A stretch of 64,000 nucleotides of DNA from Fasciola hepatica (Eukaryota; Platyhelminthes; Trematoda; Plagiorchiida; Fasciolidae), in contig CANUEZ040000013.1 of the NCBI GenBank assembly GCA_948099385.1, positions 372,001-436,000 of the forward strand, given 5' to 3'. Within the stretch, counting starts at the first letter, position 1; the number at the start of each line of letters is the position of its first letter. Of the stretch, positions 26,590 through 38,100 are shown piece after piece. Below the pieces are notes generated by a model, which did not search any database, was not told where the DNA came from, and saw only the letters and a list, made by a program, of their open reading frames with translations. Position numbers and translations under genes: made by a program.

Positions 26590-27200
26590 AAAGAAGCATG
26601 CCTTGAAGAACAGTCTCAGTGAAGTTTGGAACGGAGGAAGAAACATTAGAAGCGAAGCAGCAGTCATCCTGGGGACGAGGCCAGAAAATCATGAAAACTA
26701 TCCCAAGTACCTGAATCGTAACGTCAGAAAGTGCGTCTGGACTTGCACATAGGAGCAGGGGAAGTCAACGAGTTGACTTAAATTGTTGACCAAGGCGATG
26801 GCTTCGGCTTCTCGTCCCACAGCTGTCCCGTCAGAAGAGTGCAAAAGCCAGTTCTTATTGTGGGCATTAAAGTCACCAAGAACGGCAACTTCGCAAGTGA
26901 ACTAGTTCTCAACGCCAGAAGACAATAAATCGAAAACTGAGTGATTGCTACTGTTAGGCAAGTGATAAATGGTACAAAAGTACTGGTTAAAAGAAGTGAA
27001 CCGGAGCTTCAGCCACATCAGATGGAACTCGCGGTTGGCATAGTCCAAGTGTGGATACAGAAGGCTGCCACTGACTGGTGGGTATGTGCACAGACGCCAG
27101 CTTTGAATAAAAAAGGATTCGGGAAAGCAGTTTAGAAACTGGAGAAGAGAAGTATCCAACGTGGGAGGGATTTGCGTCTCAGTCATGAATAAAGCAAGCA
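26590..27200 (-). pseudogene. Jockey-type endonuclease, 5' half of a split element
   Basis: On the minus strand: MTETQIPPTLDTSLLQF near 27186, YPHLDYA, then in shifted frame VLGDFNAHNKNWLLHSSDG, AEAIALVNNLSQLVDFP (about 26770-26870) and, towards 26600, SSVPNF and LQGMLLFIP. The order and spacing fit the endonuclease and linker of Jockey-type ORF2. The linker continues at 22700 beyond the RTE insertion. Several stops and frameshifts are present. Confidence 0.8.
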
Positions 27201-27344
27201 GACAAGAAGATCAAAAGAAAATGATGCACAGATTCAATATTGCGGTTCAAACCCACAGTCTTATCTTTATCTTATCTTTCTCATATAATAGTGGTATACC
27301 ATTAAAGAAACGGGCTCTGGGCCCACTTAACTCTGCCGATTGTG
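27201..27344. other. Unassigned, possibly diverged LTR sequence
   Basis: Weak similarity to the middle of the 16822-17303 LTR (reverse complement) cannot be told from chance by eye. Confidence 0.3.
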
Positions 27345-27538
27345 GAAAGTGACCGGCGGCTGAAGCAGAACGTCGGTGAGAGCTAGTTTTTTTCTTGTGA
27401 ATGCTGAGTAGAACTGAGCGATGACTTTCTATGAGCTGTGAATTTCACGAAATCTTTTTTGTGAAACTGACAACCTAACGCTGGAACTTAGAGTGGCGGA
27501 CGACATAAGACTACGATAGCAAAGCCGGTGATACTACA
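27345..27538 (+). repeat. 3' portion of a Gypsy LTR
   Basis: Matches the reverse complement of about 16822-17010 with roughly 90% identity, from GTGACCGGCGGCT to the LTR terminus GGTGATACTACA (ending 27538). It is in opposite orientation to the LTR at 16822-17303. No Gypsy internal sequence follows; the inverted RTE copy begins directly at the LTR terminus. Confidence 0.85.
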
Positions 27539-30500
27539 TCTCCCATGAACTGCACGAATACAAAGAATTCCATACTGCATCGGTCGTCGCGCAGGCTAAT
27601 CAGGACCGCGCTGCCCATTGCATCGAGCGGGGTGGGTAGTGATAAGTGTGCTACTGCTCAGAGTTCCCTCTCTGTTATTCAACCTTTGTCTTCTGTCCCT
27701 AACCATCCCTCTTTGCCCCATCTATCCACCCATAATGCTCCCATTGATAACACGGTCGATACTCGCAACGATTCACTGTCAAATAGTGTCGGGAATAATC
27801 CTCTGACTGGTAACTCACATTTTCTCAAGCCCCGTCAGCCTCTGAATCTCGGCTCCTTCAACGTGCGTACACTCATGCAGGTCGGTCAGCAGGCGTGCCT
27901 AGCCCTCACAATGAACTCTCTGAAGATTAATGTTTGCTGCTTAAGCGAAACGCGTATCCAGGATTCGAGCAATGTAATTCAGCTAACTGCTCCTGGTATC
28001 TCATCGAGGTATTTTTTGCGCACCTCAGGAGACGAAGCAGCTAGAGCTGTGGGTCAACGTGGTGTAGGAATTGTCTTGACTGACAAGGCTGAGGCTGCCC
28101 TATTAGACTGGATTCCTGTTAACAGTCGTTTATGTGCTGTGAGACTCCAAGGGTCAGTCGGCGTTCGAAAGGATAGTTGTGTTAAACGCAATTTGTTCGT
28201 GATCTCGGCGTACGCCCCAACGAACTGCAGCTCAGACTTGCAGAAAGATGAGTTCTATGATGCCCTCGCCACTCTCGTTCGCAGCAGTAAAGGTTCTGAC
28301 ATTGTAGTGCTAGCTGGTGACTTCAATGCACAATTTGGCAAACTCAGTGTGTCAGAAGCCTGTTTAGGTGGGCGTTGTGCTTTACCCGCTGAGCGCACAG
28401 ATAACGGGGATAGGCTTCTCCAATTTTGTGCAGACAATCGATTGTTCTCGTCTAGCACAAATTTCCGACACAGCTCGCGTCGCACAGCGACATGGCGCTC
28501 TAACTCTACAGGTACTTTTAGTCTAATTGACCATATCACCGTAAGCTACCGGTGACGCAGTTCTGTTCAGAACTGTAGATCTTACTGGTCCACGTACGTA
28601 GAGTCGGACCATGCCTTAGTTTTAATGCGATTATCTCTCCAGCTCCATGGTCATAGTCGCAAACCGCAAACCGGATTAGCCGTGCAACGTTTTTGTGATC
28701 CAGAAGTACGCACCCGTTATGAGCAGAAGTTAGCACATGAGCTAGGATCTACGACGAACAGTAATGTAGATGAGCATTGGGCTCATATCGAACAGGCGAT
28801 GCACGTTGCAGCAGGTATTGCCTGTGGTCCTCGATCCGTTGTCCATCAGAGACACTGGATCCCGCAAGAGTCGCTGAGTATAATGGAGCAAAAGCGTCAG
28901 CTTTCGAACCGTAAGGAGATGAATAAGCTGCGGAGAAAGCTGCAAAGACAAGTTACGCGAAGCCTTAAGAAGGATCGCGAAAATTGGTGGGTCAATGTAG
29001 CCGAAGAAATGGAAACAGCAGCTGCTTCCGGTAACAGTCAAAGACTGTTCAAACTTATTCGTGACACCGGTGGACGGCGAACTCAGGTCAGTGAAACGAT
29101 TTGCAATAGGAATGCAGAACCCATCCATAACAAACAGCAAAGGCTTGACCGATGGGCCGAGTACTTCAAGGAACAGTTTAGCTGGCCGCACGCTAGTGTA
29201 GTTACTCCCGTGTCAACAACTGTCACTCCGTGGGTGGTATCACTTGAGCCCCCATCAGAAGTAGAAGTAGAGTCATGTATTCGATTACTAAGGCGGGGGA
29301 AAGCGGCAGGTCCCGACGAACTTCCCCCAGTTCTTTTCAAACTGGGTGGTGAGGCGTTGATAAGGGAATACGCAATGACTGCAGCAATCATCGTGGGATT
29401 AGCTTAATCCCGATAGTCACCAAAGTATTAGCTTCGATTTTGCTGCACCGTCTTACACCGGCTCGCGAGAGGAATGTCCGCGAACAGCAGGCATGATTCC
29501 GCCCAGGTCGAGGATGCATCGACCAGATTTTTACTCTTCGCCGACTACTTGAAACGCGTCACACGCACCGCCGACCAACAATAATGCTTTTCTTAGACCT
29601 GAAAGGCGCCTTCGATTCAGTTGATCGAACATCGCTTTTCAGTACTCTTCATCGAAAAGGTATGCCCCAGAAGTTCGTGAACCTACTGAGATCATTGTAT
29701 TCTCATACTTCTGGCCGCGTAAGGGTTTACGGTGAACTATCCAGTCGGTTCGAAACGACCAGTGGTGTTCGGCAGGGATGCCCTTTGGAGAGTGAGCTGC
29801 AAAATCTTCAGGATGTAGGCGTCGAACTAGATAGTGAAAAGCTATGTGACCTAGATTACGCAGACGACGTTGTCTGCTTGTTCGAATCCACGAAACATGC
29901 TCAGCGTGCACAAGATAATCTCGCAAGAGCTGTAGCTCCATTCGGCATGCGCTTTGCACCTTCAAAGTGCAAGGTGATGTTACAAGACTGGACATCAACG
30001 ATTCCGAGCTTGATGCTCGATGGGGAGGTGCTGGCAGTTGTCGATCACTTCACCTACCTCGGTAGCTGCGTGACGACGGATGGGAGCACAGTAGTAGAGG
30101 TGAGTACGCGGATATCCAAAGCTCGAGCGGCGTACGCTGGACTGAAGCACTTGTGGCGCCGATCCGATATTTCACTGAAGTTGAAAGGTCGTGTATACTG
30201 TGCCACTGTGCGTTCAGTTTTGTTGTATGGTTGCGAAACTTGGAGTCTGCGTGCTGAAGATATTCGTCGTCTTGAGGTTTTCGACCATCGATGTTTATGT
30301 AGTATCGCTAGGATTGGGTGGAATAGCCGAGTAAGCAACGATGAGGTCAGAAAGCGAGTACTGGGTACTAATTCAGAGAAAATTCTGTCACAGCGTATCC
30401 AACTTAGTAGACTTCGTTGGTTGGGACACGTGTTACGTATGGCAAACACACGTCTACCGTACCGTGTCCTATTCTCCGCCCCTCCTAGGGAGTGGAAGAG

Positions 30501-30902
30501 ACCACGTGGAGGTCAACAGATGACGTGGCAGTGGGGAATGAGAAATGTACAATAAATTCAGGAAAAGTAGGTGCTTCACGTCTTCGTGGTTGGGGTCCAA
30601 AAGATCCGTCTACCAGTTGGCTGGAGACACTGAAGGATATGACTGCGAACCGCGAACAGTGGAGATCGTGTTGTCACTTTCTATCGAATCAGAATGTTTG
30701 ATCGGTGTACGTTTGTACAGTTAGACTGTGTATTCCGTGTGTTGGCCACTAGGGCATTCTTTTCTTTTCTCACCCATATAGGTCCACTCCCTGTCCATCT
30801 TGTATATTCATACTTTTTAATTCAACGTGCAACATGGTGAGAAAGGCAGTGGTCAGTGGGGCTTGCCCTACTGTTTAACGCTGTACGATGATGATGATGA
30901 TG
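27536..30902 (+). mobile_element. Second RTE-like copy, inverted, 5'-truncated
   Basis: Nearly identical to the RTE at 22712-26581 but in opposite orientation, starting within the leader (acatctccc) and ending with a (GATG)n tail at 30887-30902. It lacks about 365 bp of leader. I see no target duplication. The 3' end abuts another RTE-type leader fragment. Confidence 0.88.
27545..30555 (+). pseudogene. RTE-like EN/RT ORF, multiply disrupted copy
   Basis: Same protein as the ORF at 23063-26245 but with a Trp-to-TGA change after ITVSYR (28553-28555), a deletion of about 91 nt at about 29362 that removes the RT entry and shifts frame, the same TGA as the other copy before FRPGRGC (29495-29497), and a 39-nt in-frame deletion at about 29786 that removes the residues following RQGCPL. 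LDYADDVVC and the RLRWLGHVLRM tail are intact. Given these lesions it is dead, and younger than its lesions suggest because overall identity is high. Confidence 0.88.
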
Positions 30903-31066
30903 TGTCTTTTTCAGAGGCATAGTGGTTAGAACCATGTCGCTCATCAACTGATTCAGAGACTGGACTTCATCTGGCCTCTTCTCATCCTGCCATCCTGCAT
31001 AGCTTCTAGGGTCATAGAGGCATGCAAGCTATCACACTACACCAAGGTGCGGTCTCTTCGTGATGG
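30903..31066 (-). pseudogene. RTE-like leader fragment
   Basis: Shares the leader of the 1688-bp copies: on the plus strand, cagaggcatagtggttagaa, then gcatagcttctagggtcat, ending ttcgtgatgg at 31066. It is a third copy of this 5' leader and supports TTCGTGATG as its outer end. Confidence 0.8.
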
Positions 31067-31490
31067 GTCACCGCGGTAAAATAGGAACACCAATTTGAAT
31101 AGTACGATCTTGAGACCGACAAGTTTCTGGAGCATTCCCTTCATTTGTAGTGTAGCCATAGTCGACCGAATCAACCGCGGCCTGGAAATCAATAAGTCAA
31201 GTTGCTGAAACCGGTGCCGGTGTTTTAATGCTATGCGAAGTGTAAATACTTGATCCATGTACCCCTTATCACGGTAGAAACCTGCTTGATTGGGGCGTTT
31301 GCGCTTGTCCCGCGTCGCTCAGTAGGGATTTCAAGAAAGCACGGAGATATCTGCGACAACGCCCATGCCCCTGTGGTTCGTGCACAGTTCCGTCACCCTT
31401 CTCTGGAACAGAGAGTAATACTGAAGTTCTCCAGTCTGTTAGTTGTTTTTTTTTTTTTTGATTCAGCAAAAACAGGATGTGGAGAGGTGA
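31067..31490 (-). pseudogene. RTE-like reverse transcriptase fragment
   Basis: Minus-strand RT relic. One frame reads DQVFTLRIALKHRHRF, equivalent to the DQIFTLRRLLETR region that follows the FRPGRGC motif, preceded by AGFYRDKGYM in another frame and by NHRGM-like sequence towards 31400. A T-run at 31446-31460 interrupts it. Stops and frameshifts are present. Confidence 0.7.
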
Positions 31491-32425
31491 CAAACAGAAT
31501 ATGTGGTGAGTCCTCTCATGGAAAATAGTAATTATCTTCTGCACTATCATAAATGAACGGCTTGACGACACCATCCTCGACTGACTATCCAGTGCCACAA
31601 AGAAAATCAAATTTGCTTCATATAAAATCGAGATTGCACAGACCAGGCCTATAACCTTGAACGGATCTTAAAACTTTTTTATCTTCATACGAAAGCGTCT
31701 TCCACTTACTCGACCGTGCAGTTCACCATCACAGCTTTCCACTGAAGTGTATCAGACATCCATCTCTCGATTCTTATGTACGAACCTCAGAGGTTCAGTC
31801 CATGCTTATGATAATCATACACAGAAGTTGGACCAGTATCACTATACAGCTGAAGGTGGGCATCTACTCCTCAGTATTGTACGAGTACAATGGGGAAATC
31901 GTATTAGGAATGCTGAGGTTAGGCTAGTGTTAGAGTCCAGACATCAATCACTGGACATCAGAACAAATCACGGTGATCGGAGCATGTTACATACCCGTGG
32001 GTACATGTTCTCGGTGTACGTTGTCCTTCAAGACACGTAAGTAAAACGACCTGGCAAATGTATCAGCCCGTCATTTGGCAAAAAGGTAAACCAGGAGTCT
32101 ATCAAACTAATTACGGGAACTATTTAAATGTACCGACGAGGACTGGTGAATTACTTAAAAACCAAGTGCATCAGACGTTGCACCGAACCAAGCGACGGTG
32201 AGACTTTTCTCACAGTGATGCTTGTAAGCTAACTCCCATGGTGAGATCAAGTTACTTTCACTACCTGTGCTGCTTGGGCGATCCTTTACTACCTTCCGGT
32301 ATTAATCCCCGGATGGAATTGCTGAAGTGCAACAATCAAAGTCAGAGCAGTTTCTTCATGGCAGTATACATTTTGAAGCAACTGAATATGTACGAAACGC
32401 ACTTCTAGAAGCGTTAGACTGGTAT
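31491..32425. other. Intergenic, downstream of the ILRUN-like gene
   Basis: No transposon or coding motif recognised. It should contain the 3' UTR and polyadenylation region of the minus-strand gene at 32426-33296, but no clear signal can be assigned by eye. Confidence 0.4.
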
Positions 32426-33296
32426 TTAGGAATCAAAACCAGTGCTGCTTTCAGTCACAAAAGGCCACTCCAAAACAATACGGGCTAAAAGAACCGAGTA
32501 CCCCGATGTTCCACACAAGGTATGACATCGACCAGCGCAAATTTAGAATAACTCACCTCCAAACGCTTCACCGTTGGACGTGCAGAAGCTGAGGCCACCG
32601 ACTACAGGTTTCAGGGGCAATCCTGCAGCAACCGTATTGGGGAAATCAGCTTTGATTGTCAATTCTGTAAACTGGCCGGGCGGCACGGGTGGAAGGGGAA
32701 TTCGACCATCTGCACCAATAGGAAGCCATGCAAGCTGACCAGAAACAGGACTCCGTGTGGCCAACTTCGCAATCGACTGATTCGACTTCATGGTGCCAAT
32801 TAAATGATTAAACGGATCTTACTTCGGAGCGAATGTAAAAGTTATCTCTCCACTGAGTGGGGCCAGAATTTTCGATCGTGACTTTGAAAAATTCAGTTGA
32901 GTCCGACGCACCACTCGGCGACGGCCAAATTCGGACATCAAACAATGGTGGGGTAGCGTTAACCTCGGGATTTTCGATAGGGATTGAAGTTTGGTTGTAG
33001 CTGCATATAGTCGTAACACAATTTTGAGACGGTGAATCTTCAAAACTAAAATCAAAATAAGCTCCAACTGCACGCTGGAGATTCCTAAAAGCACGATAAC
33101 AGATGCATCGAGATATTCGTCAATTTTAGTTGACTCACCAGCCCGATAACTCTAAAAAGAACCTACAGGCATCAGGTGATATTCCCGGTCCAACAACTGT
33201 TCTCAGCTGGTTGACCAAATCGTCTTTGTCGTTTGTACCCAAAGCGCCAAACTGCTCCAGCAGCTGTGCATCCACATCACAAGTACCCAACTCCAT
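32426..33296 (-). CDS. ILRUN: ILRUN (C6orf106)-like protein, UBA-like + FW domain, 4 exons
   Basis: Spliced host gene, about 235 aa (708 nt). Exon 1 is 33296-33139 (ATG, then DVDAQLLEQFGALGTNDKDD, the UBA-like start). Exon 2 is 33084-32823 (NLQRAVGAYFDF, closing the UBA-like domain, then the FW-domain start with FFKVTIENSGPTQW). Exon 3 is 32785-32557 (ends LSFCTSNGEAFGG). Exon 4, 32484-32426, is a proposed short last exon. Introns are 54, 37 and 72 nt, all GT-AG with compatible phases (Trp codon split TG/G; phase 0; phase 1). Human ILRUN has the same order (LGTTDKD, NLQAAIGAYYDF, FVKTWRIQNSG). In vertebrates it is reported as an inhibitor of IRF3/NF-kB-type transcription, and its role in flatworms is unknown. 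Exons 1-3 are strong. Exon 4 is tentative, as the protein would lack the long C-tail of human ILRUN (298 aa). Confidence 0.85.
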
Positions 33297-34551
33297 GATA
33301 GGCCGAACCCTACCTCATGTCAACTGGCAGCGCGGGAATTGTCACCTTTCGACCAGAAGATTGGGAAACAGGTTTGCACTGTGGTTCAATAGAAATAGGT
33401 GAACCCAAGCCCCACCGACATCGGAATTACTGCATTTCGTTAATAAGACGCCTAAAGCAATGAAACCAATGTATTGCGGATACCGGAATAACTTAGAAGT
33501 CATTTTTCAGGGGTACCCTTCTTGACAGCCAGGGGCGTGAAAAACCATTAGGTGAAACTAAGACCAGACCGAATTCACGGGAAAAGACACTTCAGCAAAC
33601 GTTTAATGGATGAAAGGTTTTGTTAGGTGAATATTTACAGTGGAAGATGAAGAAGTCAATTGGTTTCATACTTCGACCTTCGATATACTATTGCCCGTCA
33701 ACAGATGTCAATGATTTCGCCCGCCTTACGTTTTATTCACGTCAGTTCAGTTCAGGACTTGACAGCAGTTCAGTTCAGTTTGCACAGGACAGGTAGTGGC
33801 CATGGCTGATCGAGCATCAAGAATTCCTTCGGTGTTATGCCCTATTTAGGCACCCACGTCTGCACAGTGTGTTCCGTCCGTTCCCGCTAAAAATAGGAGG
33901 GAAACGCAAAACCTCATCGCGCTTCAAATGCGAGGGGCATTATGCTTCGTTCATGTTCATGTTCAAGTTGATTCCAGGATTGCTAGGTAGAGGGTCACGA
34001 TGTCCATTTTCTTGCACGGGTGAGCTACACGGATCCCCCGGTGCCGCGACAATAGGAGTGAGAATCTACCCAGGTTCTGTACTTGGATCCACTTGCATAC
34101 CTTTCACAGACGGTAACCTTGGATCATCACGTGGACAGACCCATCAGTTAGGCCAGGTGGGGTCCAGGACTGATAGTGGCCGGGGCCAGTCGAGGGTCCA
34201 GAATTCTTTCAGTGGTATGCACGGAGATCGATACCCACTGCTGCGACTTTGTTATTTCCTTCTAGTTTCGTTACACGAATGGGCTTTTTCCTTCAGTCGG
34301 CTGAAAAAAAGAAGTAGAGGAAGTGCTCTTATGAATACTCAGGCGAGAGACAACCATGAAGGTTGGCATTCCATCACAATTAGTGCCTCGGATCGTAGGC
34401 ACGGACACAGGATACTGAAAAGCATGCATCAAACTGCAATTTCTTCCTACTTCTCAGTACTCTCCTTCTGTGAACCACTCATCCCACCCAGCGCCAAGCA
34501 TCTTCTTAAATAGCCCTACACACTGTGCGCTGACTGTTCACTCCGTTAGTC
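33297..34551. other. Upstream region of ILRUN-like gene with a diverged direct repeat
   Basis: A segment near 33788-33840 recurs near 34169-34220 (gtagtggcc, then agaattc and tatgc at the same spacing), about 380 bp apart, and short CAGTTCAGTTCAG repeats occur near 33740-33780. An open frame of 214 codons (33869-34513) crosses the second copy but resembles nothing I know. The ILRUN-like promoter should lie in the first few hundred bases; no clear TATA box was identified. Confidence 0.4.
34548..34551. repeat. Target-site duplication AGTC of the CsRn1-like element
   Basis: AGTC precedes the first LTR base at 34552; the same four bases follow the other LTR at 46678-46681. Confidence 0.75.
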
Positions 34552-34776
34552 TGTGAGGTTGAATAGACCTTACTTCGCGGTTTCCTTAGTAAACGCGTGC
34601 TTCTGTCCTTTGTACTGCTTGGACCACCTGCACGTTACTCTAATGTGGGGCACTGCACAAATATGTTAACCAGAACAGCATTCTCCACGACCCGTGAGAA
34701 CGAGAAGGCGATTGGGAGATGTAGTGGTCAGCGTGTATTTGGGAGCGTGCATGAGAGCGTACGCAAGAGTAACGGT
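34552..34776 (-). repeat. CsRn1-like 3' LTR, distal part
   Basis: First 225 bp (plus-strand order) of the interrupted LTR, from TGTGAGGTTG to ACGGT, where the BEL element enters. The remainder is at 41514-41596; 225 + 83 = 308, the length of the intact LTR. Confidence 0.9.
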
Positions 34777-35155
34777 TGTAACAGCCGGTCGTGGAAAATC
34801 CCCCTTTTTCCCTCGCGATTCAGTGTTTTTTCCCAACATCACTCATTTCCATACACTATTGACTTGTCTTTACGAACTGGTTGTTTTTCTGGACCAATTG
34901 TTGTTTGTTCGCGCCCAGAGCGCTATTTTGGCACATCCTTGCTCAAAACCTGCGTGACGCACGTGCTGTCTGCTCACACGCTGCCATTCGGTTTCTCGTT
35001 GTTGAGTCTTTGTGATCGTATTATTGAGGTTTGTATATTGTTTATGTCATTGTTTATTTTAATAATCTAGTATCGTAGAATTATCACGGATAATCGCCTT
35101 CTGATTTCGGGATCCGTTGCGAATTTGGCTACGCATTGCTCAAACGTTCGTAACA
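34777..35155 (+). repeat. BEL 5' LTR
   Basis: 379 bp, TGTAACAGCC to TTCGTAACA, matching 41130-41508 base for base by eye. Relatives occur at 55077-55455 (plus) and 53172-53535 (minus). The sequence right after it starts ATACTCAATA; a similar GTACTCAATA follows the LTR of the other BEL family at 60847. Confidence 0.92.
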
Positions 35156-35197
35156 ATACTCAATAGATCTATTTGGAACGAGGAAAATTCACGCAAA

Positions 35198-38100
35198 ATG
35201 CCAAGGAAAGGATCAAAGGCAGTCGAACCCGGACAGGAAGTAATACGGCAAGTCTCTGGGGAGGTTTTGGGTACTTATGATTCTTTAGTTAATGCTAGAT
35301 CGCCTAGTCCTGTCAGTGCTAGCTCATGTGTTATTGAAAGCAATATTGATCGTAAGGACGTTGATTTATATAAGCTGAGAATAATAGAACTAGAGCAACA
35401 GCTACTTTCGGCTAGACTACAGGCGCATGAAGCAGAGAAGTGTACACAGAAACAGCGAGAGTATAGGACCAGTGACTTCGACACTTCCGATAGGTTAGAG
35501 TGCAATAAGGTAGGGAACCCCACGCAGGTCGCCGACTACAAACCACCATCGATCGATCTGCCTAGAGTGGAGTTAACGGTTTTCGACGGGCGAGCTGAGC
35601 AATATTGCAAGTTTGTCAAACAGTTCGAGACGTTCGTTGAAAACAAGGTAACCGACCCTGGGCAAAGGCTTCTTTACCTTACTCACTACTGCCAAGGCCG
35701 AGCGCGAGAAGCTATCGACGGATGCACCATGCTCGATCCAGAACAAGGCTACACTAGGGCAAGAAAGATTCTGAGGGACTTGTTTGGCCAACCTTTCAAA
35801 GTAGCCCGTAACCTAATAGAGGGCGCGATGGCAGAGGCAAAGAAAACCAAGGGCGACGTCTACACCATGGCCGACCTGGTGATCAAGATGCAGAACTGCT
35901 CAATAGCCCTCGACCATTTAGGTTACAGAGCTGACCTAGACGCCATGCACACTTTGGAAGGCATAGTCCGTCACCTCTCTCCCGAACTACAGGGTCGGTG
36001 GGCGGAAGAAGCTGAACGGATAAGCCGAGGCGACAGAGAAGCCAACTTCGAAGACCTGACTGAATACTTAGACAGGCAAACGAAGATAGCTGACAGCAGA
36101 TTCGGCCGACTCATCCGGGACAGCAACCGAGCAAACAAGCCCGGTACTAGCCAAGTCCAAACCCCTGTACGGGAACATCCAAAGTACCAGCCTTGGACCA
36201 GCACACACGTCATTTCACGAGATGCTACGGCGAAACCAAATTGCAGATCCTGTGGTACTAGCCATGGCCTACCAGAATGCCCCAAGTTCGGCAATGCCAC
36301 AATAGACGAACGGTGGGGAATGGCGAGGATGGCAGGAGCATGTTTCATCTGTCTCAACACCACGCACCGGGCAGCAGCCTGTAGAACAAGGAATCGATGT
36401 GGTTACGAGGGCTGCACGGGCAGACACCATCGGCTGCTGCATCAGGCGAGAATAACCATATCCGAGGCGAGTGCCAAGCCCAGCGTGATCTGTTCAACTT
36501 CACAATCTGCCAGTAAACCGGTACGTTTAGGCGTAGTGGCCGTGGGAGTAGTGACTCCGACTGGGATAGTCAAGGCGTTGGCTTTCGTTGATAGTGGATC
36601 CGACACCACTTTAGTGAAAGAGCGGTTTGCCGACAAACACCAACTGGCTAAAGGTGCGACGTCGTTAGCAGTGAGCACGGTGGGCGGAACACAGGTAATG
36701 ACTGCCGGTAGATTAAGGCTGCAACTCATCTCTCTAGACACTAACGAGGAAATTGAACCAACGGAGGCATTCACGTTAGCGGATCTTCCCATGCGAGCAC
36801 CAAGGTCGGTGAACGCAATCTTGACTCGGTGGCCCCACCTGCAGGATGTAACCGTCGTAGACTGGGAAGATGATGAGGTGGATCTCCTCATCGGATGCGA
36901 CGTGCCAGAGGCGCATTGGGTGCTTGACCAAAGAGTGGGCGACCGCCAGGCACCTTATGCCGTACGCACGGCTCTGGGATGGATGTTATACGGTCCAGTA
37001 GGGGTACGCGGTTCCGTGAATTACTTATCCGCCGAAACGGACCGCATAGAGTATCATCTGCAACGGCTGTATGAAAAGGAGTTTCATGACATTGGAGACG
37101 AAAGACCGACGTTGTCTCAAGAGGATCACTTCGCTCTACAAACGGTGCGGCAAGGCTCTAGAGGCCTCAAAAAACAGTTCGAGGTTCCCCTCCCATGGCG
37201 CACACCGGTCGACCCGTGGACTGACAACAGAAATTATGTTCTCCAACGATTACTACGACTAAAAGAACGCTTCATTCGAGACCAGAATCTGTGGGAACGA
37301 TACGCGGATTTGATGAAGCGAAACGAGGCCCTCGGCTACGTTGAAAAGGTGCCTGTTAACACCGACAGCAAAAGGGGTATCTGGTATCTGCCTCACCATC
37401 CGGTTATCAACCCCAAAAAACCCAATAAACTGCGGGTGGTTTTCGACTGTGCGGCCAAGTTCCAGGGCAAGTCGTTAAACGATCGCCTACTACAGGGGCC
37501 TGACTGGACCACACCACTGATCGATGTTCTGTGCCGTTTCAGAGTGGGTAAAGTGGCTTTGTCTGCCGACATTAGGGAAATGTTCCATCAGGTGAAGATT
37601 CCGGTAGGAGAACGAGATGCTTTGCGTTTCCTGTGGTGGGAAGGGAGCGACCGGGACAACGCAGTGGTGAATTATAGGATGACCGTCCACCCCTTCGGAG
37701 CCATATCGTCACCATTTTGTGCCAACTACGCCCTCCGAGAATCAGCGAACAAACATGGCGATCTAGTACATCGGACGGTGGTAGAAAGCGTCCGCAGGAA
37801 CTTCTACGTCGACGACTACCTTGGGTCATTCGATGATGCGGAATCAGCTCTAGAGCAGTTCAGGGGTCTGACGAGATTGCTGGAAGAGGGCGGCTTCCAT
37901 CTAACTAAATGGATGTCGAACGATTCAGAAGTGCTGAAGGCCATCCAGTATCACGAAAAGGTCGAAAGGGTAAGAGATTTGGACGGCTCTCCACTTCCCA
38001 TCGAGCGCACTTTAGGGATACAATGGGACGCGGAAACGGACGATTTTGTTTTCGAACTGAACGTTCCCGAGCTGCCAATAACCCGTCGTGGCATACTATC

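Noticed and set aside
32819..33094. 91-codon minus frame within the ILRUN-like locus
   Set aside because: It is in the wrong frame; the exon 2 frame gives the ILRUN match and splices correctly.
34597..35070. 157-codon plus frame across the Gypsy and BEL LTR join (and its repeat at 41091-41423)
   Set aside because: Lies in LTR sequence; it repeats only because the LTRs are identical, with no protein-like motif.
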